Source: Flavobacterium sp.
GTDB taxonomy: Bacteria > Bacteroidota > Bacteroidia > Flavobacteriales > Flavobacteriaceae
Assembly: GCF_027531705.1 (NCBI RefSeq)
Contig: NZ_JAPZSP010000004.1
Coordinates: forward strand, 186,001 to 250,000
DNA: 64,000 bases
Direction of reading: 5' to 3'
Shown in pieces: positions 49,334-57,887 of the stretch. How positions within the stretch are numbered: the stretch's first letter is position 1; the number at the start of each line of letters is the position of its first letter. Position numbers and translations under genes: made by a program. The notes under the pieces are model-generated. The model had not been told where the DNA came from and made no database searches. It saw only the letters and a list, made by a program, of their open reading frames with translations.

Positions 49334-50803
49334 ATGAAAAACTTCAAAATGTCAATGCTATCGCTTCGAATTAGGATTTTCCTATCGATGATTGTATTGA
49401 TATTGATTGCTTCTGCGTTGATGGCTTTGATTTCGGTTATTCAGTTTAAAAATGAAGCTCGAAGATACCACCAAGATCGTTTGGAACGCAAAGAATATGC
49501 TATCAAAGAACACATTAACTACGTTTTAGCAACGACAACTTATCCTTTAACAGAACAGAATTTACCTTTAATTTTCAAAGATAAAATTCACGAACTTGCC
49601 GATATTCATAACCTCGAAATCAATATTTATAGTCTTAACGGAAAGTTACTAAAATCATCAAAAGCCTCTTTTTCGGTCGATGATGTTTCACCGCCAATTC
49701 CCAACTATATCATTCGTTTGGTGCAATCTTCTATCGAAAAAAGATATGTCGATATTAAAAATGTTGACGGTTTAAAAAATCGTTCTTCCTATAGTCAAAT
49801 CAAAGATAATAAGTTCAAACCACTTGGAATTTTGAACTTACCTTATGTAGAAGACGACAGTTTTTATGAAGATGAAATTCAAGAATTCTTGATTCGTTTG
49901 AGTCAAGTCTATGCTTTTATGTTACTGATTGCCTTTGGATTAGCTTACTTTCTTGCTTCTTATATCACTAAGTCGCTAAAAACTATTTCTGATAAAATCA
50001 ACGAAACTAGCTTGAATCAAAAAAACGAAAAAATCGTAATTGAAGCCAACAGTCGAGAGATTAATTCATTGATAAAAGCGTACAATGACATGGTTGACAA
50101 ACTAGAAGAAAGTGCTACCATGTTGGCACAATCTGAACGTGAACAAGCTTGGCGCGAAATGGCAAAACAAGTCGCTCACGAAATCAAAAATCCGCTAACA
50201 CCAATGCGATTGACTGTGCAAAGTTTTGAACGAAAATTTAATCCAGAAGATCCAGATTTGAAACAAAAACTGAACGATTATTCTAAAACTTTGATTCAAC
50301 AAATCGATACTATGAGTTCGGTAGCTTCTGCTTTTTCTAACTTTGCTTCTATGCCGGCGCAACAAAATGAAACGCTAAATGTTGTTGAGGTTGTTGAGTT
50401 TTCATTAGATATTTTCAACGAAGATTATATTGTTTTTGAAAGTGATTCAGCCGAAATTATCACCAAAATGGATAGGACTCAGTTGGTTAGAATTATTACC
50501 AATTTGGTCAAAAACGCCATTCAAGCCATTCCAGAAGAGCAAGTTGAAAAATCGATTCATGTTGCCGTAAATCGAGTTGAAAACAATGTAAACATTACTG
50601 TAAAAGACAACGGAATTGGTATAGAAACCGAAAATATCGAATACATTTTCGAACCAAAATTCACCACCAAAACCAGCGGAATGGGACTTGGTTTAGGAAT
50701 TATCAAAAACATTATCGAAAATTACAAAGGAACTATTACATTTGAAACAGAATACGGAAAAGGAACAACTTTCACAGTTTCGCTTCCTATAATTGAAAAA
50801 TAA
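49334..50803 (+). CDS. NtrY-like sensor histidine kinase
   Basis: The 489-residue protein has an N-terminal helix (about 12-32), a periplasmic sensing region (35-180), a second helix (188-208), HAMP, a HisKA site (MAKQVAHEIKNPLTPMRLTV, His about 284) and an ATPase domain with VKNAIQAIPEEQ, DNGIGIE and GMGLGLGIIKN. The WREMAKQVAHEIKNPLTPM block is typical of NtrY-type kinases. No response regulator is adjacent, so the partner is elsewhere. The dispersed hairpin element follows its stop. Confidence 0.9.
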   Translation: MKNFKMSMLSLRIRIFLSMIVLILIASALMALISVIQFKNEARRYHQDRLERKEYAIKEHINYVLATTTYPLTEQNLPLIFKDKIHELADIHNLEINIYSLNGKLLKSSKASFSVDDVSPPIPNYIIRLVQSSIEKRYVDIKNVDGLKNRSSYSQIKDNKFKPLGILNLPYVEDDSFYEDEIQEFLIRLSQVYAFMLLIAFGLAYFLASYITKSLKTISDKINETSLNQKNEKIVIEANSREINSLIKAYNDMVDKLEESATMLAQSEREQAWREMAKQVAHEIKNPLTPMRLTVQSFERKFNPEDPDLKQKLNDYSKTLIQQIDTMSSVASAFSNFASMPAQQNETLNVVEVVEFSLDIFNEDYIVFESDSAEIITKMDRTQLVRIITNLVKNAIQAIPEEQVEKSIHVAVNRVENNVNITVKDNGIGIETENIEYIFEPKFTTKTSGMGLGLGIIKNIIENYKGTITFETEYGKGTTFTVSLPIIEK

Positions 50804-50812
50804 AAATGATTT

Positions 50813-50908
50813 GAAGCGAATGGCTTGGGCATTTTCAGCAATCCTTTTTCCTGCTTTCATCCCAAAACTTTGCAAAAAAGCAAAGGTTTTTCCTTTCAAT
50901 CAGGGCTA
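50813..50908 (+). repeat. Dispersed intergenic hairpin element, copy 2
   Basis: The element reads AAGCGAATGGCTTGGGC, TCAG, TTCCTGCTTTC, then a hairpin (AAAACTTTGC with GCAAAGGTTTT, six-A loop, 50864-50890) and ends CTTTCAATCAGGGCTA. Outer blocks match copy 1 at 39124-39233 in the same sense relative to the upstream gene; only the hairpin differs. Confidence 0.75.
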
Positions 50909-50933
50909 AAAGATAAACTTATTACAACAAAAT

Positions 50934-51716
50934 ATGAACTTCGAAAACATACTTATTACATCCGAAAACGGAATTGGACAAATTACTATTAATCGTCCAT
51001 CAAAACTTAATGCATTAAATGTTGCGACTATTCAAGAACTTCATGATGGTTTGGAGAATTTAGATGCTAATCCAGAAATTAGAGTCATCATCATCACTGG
51101 CGAAGGCGAAAAAGCATTTGTAGCTGGTGCCGATATTTCAGAATTTGCCAATTTCTCTATCGAAGAAGGCGCGCATCTTGCAGCAAAAGGTCAAGAGTTA
51201 TTATTTGATTTTGTCGAAAAACTAAAAACACCAGTAATAGCAGCCGTAAACGGTTTTGCACTAGGCGGCGGATTAGAATTGGCAATGGCATGTCATTTCA
51301 GAGTTGCATCCGACAATGCCAAAATGGGTTTGCCAGAAGTTTCTCTTGGTGTAATTCCGGGTTATGGCGGAACGCAACGTTTACCTCAACTAGTCGGAAA
51401 AGGTCGAGCAATGGAAATGATTATGACAGCCGGAATGATTGATGCCGAAACAGCAAAATCATATGGATTAGTAAATCATGTTGTGCCACAAAATGAACTT
51501 TTAGAATTTACAAAAGGTATTGCTAGCAAAATAATGAGAAATTCTCCAGTCGCAATTGGAAAAGCTATAAAAGCTATAAATGCCAACTTCAAAGATGGTG
51601 TAGATGGTTACGAAACCGAAATAAGAAACTTTGGAAAATGTTTCGGAACAGAAGATTTTAAAGAAGGAACAACTGCTTTTTTAGAAAAAAGAAAACCAGA
51701 TTTCAAAGGGAAATAG
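50934..51716 (+). CDS. Enoyl-CoA hydratase/isomerase family protein
   Basis: The 260-residue crotonase-fold enzyme has the oxyanion-hole segments KAFVAGADISEFA (about 63-75) and ALGGGLELAMACHFRVASDN (about 107-126), and both catalytic Glu residues (GGLELAMAC and GLPEVSLGVIPGYGGTQRL). It should hydrate trans-2-enoyl-CoA in fatty-acid or amino-acid degradation. Length is normal. The next gene starts 2 nt later. Confidence 0.92.
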   Translation: MNFENILITSENGIGQITINRPSKLNALNVATIQELHDGLENLDANPEIRVIIITGEGEKAFVAGADISEFANFSIEEGAHLAAKGQELLFDFVEKLKTPVIAAVNGFALGGGLELAMACHFRVASDNAKMGLPEVSLGVIPGYGGTQRLPQLVGKGRAMEMIMTAGMIDAETAKSYGLVNHVVPQNELLEFTKGIASKIMRNSPVAIGKAIKAINANFKDGVDGYETEIRNFGKCFGTEDFKEGTTAFLEKRKPDFKGK

Positions 51717-51717
51717 T

Positions 51718-53367
51718 ATGAAAAAACTATTATTATTTGTTATTCTTATTTCTTTGAAGTCAAGTTTAGTTTTTTCTCAAAAAATAAACTATACAATACA
51801 AAAGAGTAAGGAATTTGAAGATGAATATAAAAAATCTAATATAGTTCTCTCTGAAAAAGATTCTGAAGGAAACTTGCTTATAGTTAGGTCATACAATGGT
51901 AATGGTTTAAAGTATAATCAGGGGTTTTATGTAGAAAAATATAATAATGATTTCAAATTACTAAAAGAATTTGATTTTTCAATTGACCATTCCAATACAG
52001 AAAAATACAATACTATTATTGGAATTACCTATTTAAATTCTATAATAAGTATTATCGAGATATTTTATGACTTAAACAGAAAAGAATATATATGTCAAGC
52101 TAATTCACTAAGCAATGATTTTAAAATATCAAAAAAAGAGCTTTTTATTATTACCAGAGAGGACATAAAGAATAAAGGATATATAGACCTTGAAGAAAAC
52201 TGCTTTAATCAATCCAAAGAATTGTGGAATTATAACAATTTAGGAGAATTTAGTTCAGTTTACAATGATCCTTATTCTCCTTTTGCAAACTTCAATCAAA
52301 AACATTCAATTACAGAACACAGTTTATCTAGTAATTTTACAATGACTGTCAACAACACTAAAACTGGCTTTGTAATTGGAGTTGATTTTAATAATAAAAA
52401 GTCCGAAAATTTAAATTTGTATGTTTTTGATAATAACTTGAATTTAAAGTTTAATTCTGAATTTGGTAAAGAAATAAATGACAAAAAATATATATTTCAA
52501 AACATTCAGTTGTCACCCGATGCAAAATCGGTTTATCTTCTATCAAAATCTTATTTAAAAGAACTAAAGGATAAAGAAAAAGGTGGGGAATATCAATTTG
52601 AACTCATAAAGTTTACTGAAAAAAACTCCAAAGTTCAAATTATTAAAACGAATGAGCAATACATAAATTCTTTAAAAATTATTTTTAACCAAGATAAAAT
52701 CACCTGCCTTGGATTTTATTCAAATTATGATGAAGATAAATTTCAAGGTATAAGCTATTTTAGTTTTGATCAAAACAATTTAGATCTTTTAAATTCCAAA
52801 TTCAATCCGTTTTCTGAACAATTCATGATAGATAAATATGGTAAAAAAAAGGACAAAGGATTAAAATTTTTAATTTTTAAAAACATCTTTTTTACACCAA
52901 ATAACGATCTAATTTTAAATGCAGAAGAGCAGTATATTACTTATATAGCAAATACAAATAGAACGCTTTTTAATTGTGATGATATTATATCTCTAAAATT
53001 GAACAAAAATGGAGAGTTAGTTTGGTCAAGGAATATTAATAAAAGTCAATCTTTTACTGATGACGATTCTTATATTTCATACTCTTCTATCGTTAAAGAT
53101 GAATCAAATTACTTTTTTATTAATACTGGTGAAGAAATAAAAAAATTAAGTAATGACAGAATCGAGTTTGGACAAGTTAGAAAAAACAAATCAAATTTAA
53201 ATATCATAAGAATCAATCCTGATGGAGATTTTGATTTTGTAGAAATTTTAGATGATGAAAATACTGCTGTGCCTTTTAAAGTTTCAAAAGGATTCATAAT
53301 AGATGAGTCATTAATTTTTATTGGGCAAAAAGGAAAAGTAAAACAACTTTTAAAAGTTACTTTGTAA
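51718..53367 (+). CDS. Secreted orphan protein (549 aa)
   Basis: The protein has a signal peptide (1-20, SSLVFSQ) and no recognised domain. It is rich in Asn, Lys, Ile and Phe, with repeated strand-like units such as NLNLYVFDNNLNLKFNSEFG, IQLSPDAKSVYLLSKSYLKE, ISLKLNKNGELVWSRNINKS and NIIRINPDGDF. These suggest a beta-propeller-like fold. GC content and codon choice look lower than in neighbouring housekeeping genes, which may mean recent acquisition. Confidence 0.65.
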   Translation: MKKLLLFVILISLKSSLVFSQKINYTIQKSKEFEDEYKKSNIVLSEKDSEGNLLIVRSYNGNGLKYNQGFYVEKYNNDFKLLKEFDFSIDHSNTEKYNTIIGITYLNSIISIIEIFYDLNRKEYICQANSLSNDFKISKKELFIITREDIKNKGYIDLEENCFNQSKELWNYNNLGEFSSVYNDPYSPFANFNQKHSITEHSLSSNFTMTVNNTKTGFVIGVDFNNKKSENLNLYVFDNNLNLKFNSEFGKEINDKKYIFQNIQLSPDAKSVYLLSKSYLKELKDKEKGGEYQFELIKFTEKNSKVQIIKTNEQYINSLKIIFNQDKITCLGFYSNYDEDKFQGISYFSFDQNNLDLLNSKFNPFSEQFMIDKYGKKKDKGLKFLIFKNIFFTPNNDLILNAEEQYITYIANTNRTLFNCDDIISLKLNKNGELVWSRNINKSQSFTDDDSYISYSSIVKDESNYFFINTGEEIKKLSNDRIEFGQVRKNKSNLNIIRINPDGDFDFVEILDDENTAVPFKVSKGFIIDESLIFIGQKGKVKQLLKVTL

Positions 53368-53371
53368 TTCA

Positions 53372-53460
53372 AATATCAAATTATTGTATTTTTTTGATAT
53401 TGGAATATCAAATTATTATATATTTTTGATATTCCAATATCAAATTATTATATATTTGCA
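53372..53460 (+). repeat. Three 32-bp tandem repeats with embedded promoter
   Basis: Copies at 53372-53403, 53404-53435 and a partial 53436-53460 each start AATATCAAATTATT. Units 1 and 2 end TTTGATATT, forming ATATCAAA/TTTGATAT inverted repeats. The third unit supplies TATATTTG (53451-53458), a TAnnTTTG -7, with TTG 22 nt upstream. It lies just before the DUF4143 ATPase and may be its operator. Confidence 0.75.
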
Positions 53461-53477
53461 TTTTAAAATGATGCAAA

Positions 53478-54596
53478 ATGATAGCAAGAATTCAACAAAC
53501 CGAAATTGATTCTTATCTTTTCAAAGGAAAAGCCATACTTGTATTTGGCGCACGTCAGGTTGGAAAAACGTCTTTAATACGTTCTACTTGCCAGAATAAT
53601 TCTTTTTTATGGTTGAATGGTGACGAACCTGACACACAACTTTTACTTGAAAACATCACTGGCGATAGACTAAAAGCTATAGTTGGCGATAACAAAATAC
53701 TCGTAATTGACGAAGCACAAATGATTCATAATATCGGATTGTTGATTAAACGAATGGTCGACAATTTTCCTGATATTCAAATAATTGCTTCGGGCAGCAG
53801 TGCTTTTGAACTTGCCGATAAAACCAAGGAAAGCATGGTTGGCAGAAAAGAAGAATTACAACTTTTCCCTTTGAACTATAAAGAAATGGTAACTCACACT
53901 AATTTTGTAGAAGAAACTCGTTTGGTTCCGCATCGTTTGGTTTTTGGCTATTATCCAGAAGTTGTTACAAATCCTGGAAAGGAAGAAAAAATACTCAATG
54001 ATTTGGTTGATGGTTTTCTATACAAAGACATTTTGAACTTAGAAGGAATAAAAAAATCATCAACATTACAACGATTGGTTCAAATGTTGGCATTCAGAAT
54101 CGGTTCAGAAATAAGCACAACTTCACTTGCTAATGAATTAGGAATAAACAGATTAACTATTGAAAAATACATTGATATTCTCGAAAAGAATTTCATTGTT
54201 TTCAGCTTAAAAGCCTTTAGCAAAAATCAAGATAACGAAATTAAAAAAAGTCGAAAAGTCTATTTTTGGGACAATGGTTTACGAAATCGAATTGTCAAAA
54301 ATTTTAATCCTATTGAACTAAGAGATGATGTTGGTTCGCTTTGGGAAAATTTTATAATCAGCGAACGATTGAAAAAACTGTCTTATGAAAATCAATATAA
54401 AGAATCGTTTTTTTGGAGAAATACACAACAAGCAGAAATTGATTATTTAGAAATCAAAAATACTGAAATTGAAGCTTTTGAAATAAAATACAATCCAAAT
54501 GTGAAAGTTAAATTTTCAAAATCATTTACAGCTAAATATCATCCTAAAACAACTCAAGTAATTCATAAAGAGAATTTTTGGGATTATTTACTCTAA
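53478..54596 (+). CDS. AAA-family ATPase with C-terminal DUF4143
   Basis: The 372-residue protein has an AAA_14 ATPase part with Walker A FGARQVGKTSLIRS (about 21-34), Walker B NKILVIDEAQMI (about 75-86) and sensor IIASGSSAFELAD. A winged-helix-like linker (STTSLANELGINRLTIEKYI) and a DUF4143 nuclease-like C-terminus (FFWRNTQQAEIDYLEIKN, then EAFEIKYNP) follow. These proteins are often mobile and of unknown role. Its stop overlaps the convergent DUF4296 gene by 4 nt. Confidence 0.9.
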   Translation: MIARIQQTEIDSYLFKGKAILVFGARQVGKTSLIRSTCQNNSFLWLNGDEPDTQLLLENITGDRLKAIVGDNKILVIDEAQMIHNIGLLIKRMVDNFPDIQIIASGSSAFELADKTKESMVGRKEELQLFPLNYKEMVTHTNFVEETRLVPHRLVFGYYPEVVTNPGKEEKILNDLVDGFLYKDILNLEGIKKSSTLQRLVQMLAFRIGSEISTTSLANELGINRLTIEKYIDILEKNFIVFSLKAFSKNQDNEIKKSRKVYFWDNGLRNRIVKNFNPIELRDDVGSLWENFIISERLKKLSYENQYKESFFWRNTQQAEIDYLEIKNTEIEAFEIKYNPNVKVKFSKSFTAKYHPKTTQVIHKENFWDYLL

Positions 54597-54961
54597 TCTT
54601 TAGGAACTTTTTTTGTGTCTTTATTTTTAACTGGATTCAATTTTTCATTATCAGCCGCTAGTTTTTCTTTTACTCGTTCGTACATTTTTTTGTAGTTAGT
54701 AATATCTGTTGCGTAGTATTGATTGCTTTTTACAAACTGAAGACTGTCAATTTTATATTTCTTGTAAATGTATTTGTTAGGCAGTCCTTTATAATATTGC
54801 TTTTCTTGCGGAATTTGTGTCCTAACTGCTTCTAGCAAAGCTAAATCGTAAAAAATTTCGATCATTTTATCTTCGTCAATCAAATTTTTTGGCTTGGAAA
54901 CAACCGAATTTGAACAACTTGCCAAAAGGATAAAACTCAAAAAAACTAAAACCTTTTTCAT
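54593..54961 (-). CDS. DUF4296-family lipoprotein
   Basis: The 122-residue protein has a lipobox (FILLASCSNSVV, Cys at about 16) and the DUF4296 pattern LIDEDKMIEIFYDLALLEAV (about 27-46) and YKIDSLQFVKSNQYYATD. The tail is Lys/Asp-rich (NPVKNKDTKKVPKD). The function is unknown; in flavobacteria it precedes pyrC as here. It lies 11 nt downstream of the dihydroorotase gene. Confidence 0.88.
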   Translation of the reverse strand: MKKVLVFLSFILLASCSNSVVSKPKNLIDEDKMIEIFYDLALLEAVRTQIPQEKQYYKGLPNKYIYKKYKIDSLQFVKSNQYYATDITNYKKMYERVKEKLAADNEKLNPVKNKDTKKVPKD

Positions 54962-54972
54962 ATTAATAACTA

Positions 54973-56310
54973 TTATCTATCAAAAAGTAAACGTTTTCCG
55001 CAACGAATATCTTTTACTTTTGAATTAAAATAAACCAAATGACCATTAATAAAAGTATGTGTAATTCTTGATTTGAAATTGATTCCTTCAAATGGCGACC
55101 AACCACATTTAGCCAAAATATTTTCTTTCTTTACATTCCAAGGCGAATTAGCATTTACAATCACCAAATCTGCATAATAACCTACTTTTATGAAACCTCT
55201 TTTTTCAATTTTGAAAATTTTAGCAGGATTATGAGCCATTTTTTCAACTATTTTTTCAATTGAAATTTTGCCTTTATGGTAATTCTCAAACATAGCCACA
55301 ATTGCATGTTGCACTAGTGGTCCACCAGAAGGCGCTTTTAGATACGATTGTTGTTTTTCCTCAATTGTATGTGGTGCGTGATCGGTAGCTATAACGTCTA
55401 TTCTATCATCCAGCAAAGCTTCCCAAAGTGCATTTCTATCATTTTCGGTTTTTACTGCTGGATTCCATTTGATCAAATTGCCTCTTGTCGCATAATCTTC
55501 ATTGGTAAACCAAAGATGATGAATACAAACTTCTGCAGTAATTTTCTTTTCTTCAAGAGGAATTTTGTTAGTAAACAACTCCATTTCTTTGGCTGTCGAA
55601 AGATGAAAAACATGTAGTCTTGCTCCCGTTTTTTTAGCCAAAGCAATTGCATTTGATGAAGATAAATAACACGCTTCTTCACTTCTTATCAAATGATGAA
55701 CATCAACTGGAATATCTTCTCCATATTGTTTTTTATAGAATTCTAAATTATTTTTTATTGTTGTTTCATCTTCACAATGAACGGCAATTAGCAATGGTGT
55801 GCTTGAGAAAATTTTTTCTAAAACGGCTTCATTATCAACCAACATATTTCCAGTTGAAGAACCTAAAAATATCTTGATTCCAGCCACATTTTTAGGATTA
55901 GTTTTTAAAACTTCTTCCAAATTATCGTTGGTAGCGCCCATCATAAACGAATAATTGGCATATGATTTTTCGGCTGCAATTTGGTATTTCTCTTCAAGAA
56001 GTTCTTGCGTAACAGCGTTAGGAACAGTGTTAGGCTGCTCAATAAAAGAAGTAATGCCACCAGCAACAGCGGCACGAGATTCTGTTGCAATTTCGGCTTT
56101 GTGTGTCAATCCGGGTTCTCTAAAATGCACTTGATCATCAATGGCGCCTGGAATAAGATAATTTCCTTCGGCATCAATAATTTCAAATCCTGGCTTTGGA
56201 CTTATTTGCTCGGCAATTTCTGTAATAATTTCATTTTCAATTAAAACATCACCTTCAAAAACAGTTCCTTCGTTAACTATCTTGGCATTTTTTATTAATA
56301 TCTTATTCAT
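54973..56310 (-). CDS. pyrC: Dihydroorotase-type amidohydrolase
   Basis: The 445-residue amidohydrolase has the metal motif AIDDQVHFREPGLTHKAEIA (about 57-76, with the DxHxR pattern), the carbamylated-Lys region VAGIKIFLGSSTGNMLVDNE, IAVHCEDE, LHVFHLSTAKE and the final DVIATDHAPHT with catalytic Asp. It forms dihydroorotate in pyrimidine synthesis. It is in the common flavobacterial order DUF4296-pyrC-mannosyltransferase. Confidence 0.93.
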   Translation of the reverse strand: MNKILIKNAKIVNEGTVFEGDVLIENEIITEIAEQISPKPGFEIIDAEGNYLIPGAIDDQVHFREPGLTHKAEIATESRAAVAGGITSFIEQPNTVPNAVTQELLEEKYQIAAEKSYANYSFMMGATNDNLEEVLKTNPKNVAGIKIFLGSSTGNMLVDNEAVLEKIFSSTPLLIAVHCEDETTIKNNLEFYKKQYGEDIPVDVHHLIRSEEACYLSSSNAIALAKKTGARLHVFHLSTAKEMELFTNKIPLEEKKITAEVCIHHLWFTNEDYATRGNLIKWNPAVKTENDRNALWEALLDDRIDVIATDHAPHTIEEKQQSYLKAPSGGPLVQHAIVAMFENYHKGKISIEKIVEKMAHNPAKIFKIEKRGFIKVGYYADLVIVNANSPWNVKKENILAKCGWSPFEGINFKSRITHTFINGHLVYFNSKVKDIRCGKRLLFDR

Positions 56311-56321
56311 GTTTTTAACGT

Positions 56322-57047
56322 TTATAATCGGTTAAAAAACTTTCTAATTCTCAACGAAATAACACCTAAAACCGCTTCTTTAAAAATAGCACTGCTCATT
56401 TTAGATTGACCTTTGGTTCTATCAGTAAAAATAATTGGAACCTCAACTATTTGAAAACTTTTTGCAAATGTTCGGTATTTCATTTCTATTTGAAAAGCAT
56501 AACCTATAAACTTTATTTTATCGAGATTTATACTTTCTAAAACAATTCTTTTGTAGCAAACAAATCCTGCAGTGGCATCGTGAATTTTCATTCCTGTAAT
56601 CATTTTTACATAAACCGATGCAAAATACGACATCAAAACACGACTTAAAGGCCAATTTACAACATTTACACCTGTTACATATCTTGAACCAATAGCTAAA
56701 TCGGCATCAGCAAGATGACAAGCATTGTATAATTTTTCTAAATCATTTGGATTATGGGAAAAATCGGCGTCCATTTCAAAAATGTACTGGTATTTATGCT
56801 GCAATGCCCATTTAAAACCATGCACATAAGCCGTACCTAAACCTGATTTTTTCGATCTTTTCTCAAGAAAAAGTTTGCCTTGAAATTCTTGTTGTAATTC
56901 CTGCACTTTTTCGGCAGTATGATCTGGCGAATTATCATCAATGATTAATACATGAAAATGCTTACGCAAGGTAAGTGTTGCTCTAACAATGCTTTCAATG
57001 TTTTCAATCTCGTTGTACGTTGGGATTATGACAATGCAATCGCTCAT
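56322..57047 (-). CDS. Polyprenol monophosphomannose synthase-like glycosyltransferase
   Basis: The 241-residue GT2 enzyme has VIIPTYNEIENIESIVRATL (about 6-25), VLIIDDNSPDHTAEKVQELQ, the metal motif YIFEMDADFSHNP (DAD about 97), LAIGSRYVTGVNVVNWPLSR and TGMKIHDATAGFVCYKR. It transfers mannose or glucose from the nucleotide sugar to polyprenyl phosphate. It lies 11 nt upstream of pyrC on the same strand. Confidence 0.9.
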   Translation of the reverse strand: MSDCIVIIPTYNEIENIESIVRATLTLRKHFHVLIIDDNSPDHTAEKVQELQQEFQGKLFLEKRSKKSGLGTAYVHGFKWALQHKYQYIFEMDADFSHNPNDLEKLYNACHLADADLAIGSRYVTGVNVVNWPLSRVLMSYFASVYVKMITGMKIHDATAGFVCYKRIVLESINLDKIKFIGYAFQIEMKYRTFAKSFQIVEVPIIFTDRTKGQSKMSSAIFKEAVLGVISLRIRKFFNRL

Positions 57048-57169
57048 TTTGAAATAGAAATTTGAGACAAAAATAAACTTTTTATTATTGTTGATTCATA
57101 ATAAAATTATAATAATCGAATGTTGAGAGCAATTTTTATTCATTTACTCAATTTGAAATTTGAAAGTGA

Positions 57170-57198
57170 TTGATAAACAATAAAAATTAGTAATTTTG
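57170..57198 (+). promoter_or_regulatory. Promoter of the DUF4271-HemD unit
   Basis: TTG (57170-57172) and TAATTTTG (57191-57198) are 18 nt apart, a good Bacteroidota -33/-7 pair, with the start codon at 57206, 7 nt downstream. Confidence 0.65.
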
Positions 57199-57205
57199 CA
57201 CCATT

Positions 57206-57871
57206 ATGATTGAAACTATTTTTCATCCAAGAGTAATTGAAAACAAAGACTGGGCAACGATTCTTTTCGTGTTTGCTCTAACAATGGTTGCAATTGCAAA
57301 ATCTGCTTATGGAAATCGTTTTTATGATTTTATGAAACTGCTATTTTCTGATAAATACAATAAAATTTATCGAGACACTAGTAATTTGATGAGTGCTTTT
57401 ACGGTAATTATGTTTATCATCAATATGATTTCATTGGCGTTTTTCATTCAATTAGTGTTACATCACTTAGGCTATGTGTCTAAAAGTGATTGGGTTGTAT
57501 TTATTCAAATCATTACTTTTTTATTAGTTTTTATCCTTTCAAAATATTTGATAGAAAAAATTATAGCGACATCATTTAACATTGAAGAGTTCGTTGAGCA
57601 ATATAATTTACAGAAAGTTAACTATAGAACCTATGTTGGATTGCTACTTCTGCCACTTGACATTGTCTTGTTTTATAGCAAATACACAACAAAAACTGTA
57701 ATTTTTTCAATAATTGGTATTTTTTTGATAATAAATTTCATAAATTATATTATTTCTTTAAAAAATTATCAAAATTTACTATTTCGTAAGTTGTTTTATT
57801 TTATTTTGTATCTTTGCGCACTTGAAATTGCACCCTACTATTTCATGTACTATTGGTTTACAAAAAGTTAG
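57206..57871 (+). CDS. DUF4271-family membrane protein
   Basis: The 221-residue protein has about five or six hydrophobic helices, with the family blocks NKDWATILFVFALTMVAIAK (about 12-31), LMSAFTVIMFIINMISLAFF and TYVGLLLLPLDIVLFYSKYT. DUF4271 proteins are unique to Bacteroidota and lie before a HemD-like gene, as here. Their role is unknown. The next gene starts 16 nt later. Confidence 0.9.
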   Translation: MIETIFHPRVIENKDWATILFVFALTMVAIAKSAYGNRFYDFMKLLFSDKYNKIYRDTSNLMSAFTVIMFIINMISLAFFIQLVLHHLGYVSKSDWVVFIQIITFLLVFILSKYLIEKIIATSFNIEEFVEQYNLQKVNYRTYVGLLLLPLDIVLFYSKYTTKTVIFSIIGIFLIINFINYIISLKNYQNLLFRKLFYFILYLCALEIAPYYFMYYWFTKS

Positions 57872-57887
57872 TTACAAAAAGTAATAT

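Noticed and set aside
53372-53460. Short CRISPR array
   Set aside because: Units are tandem without spacers, and no cas genes are present.
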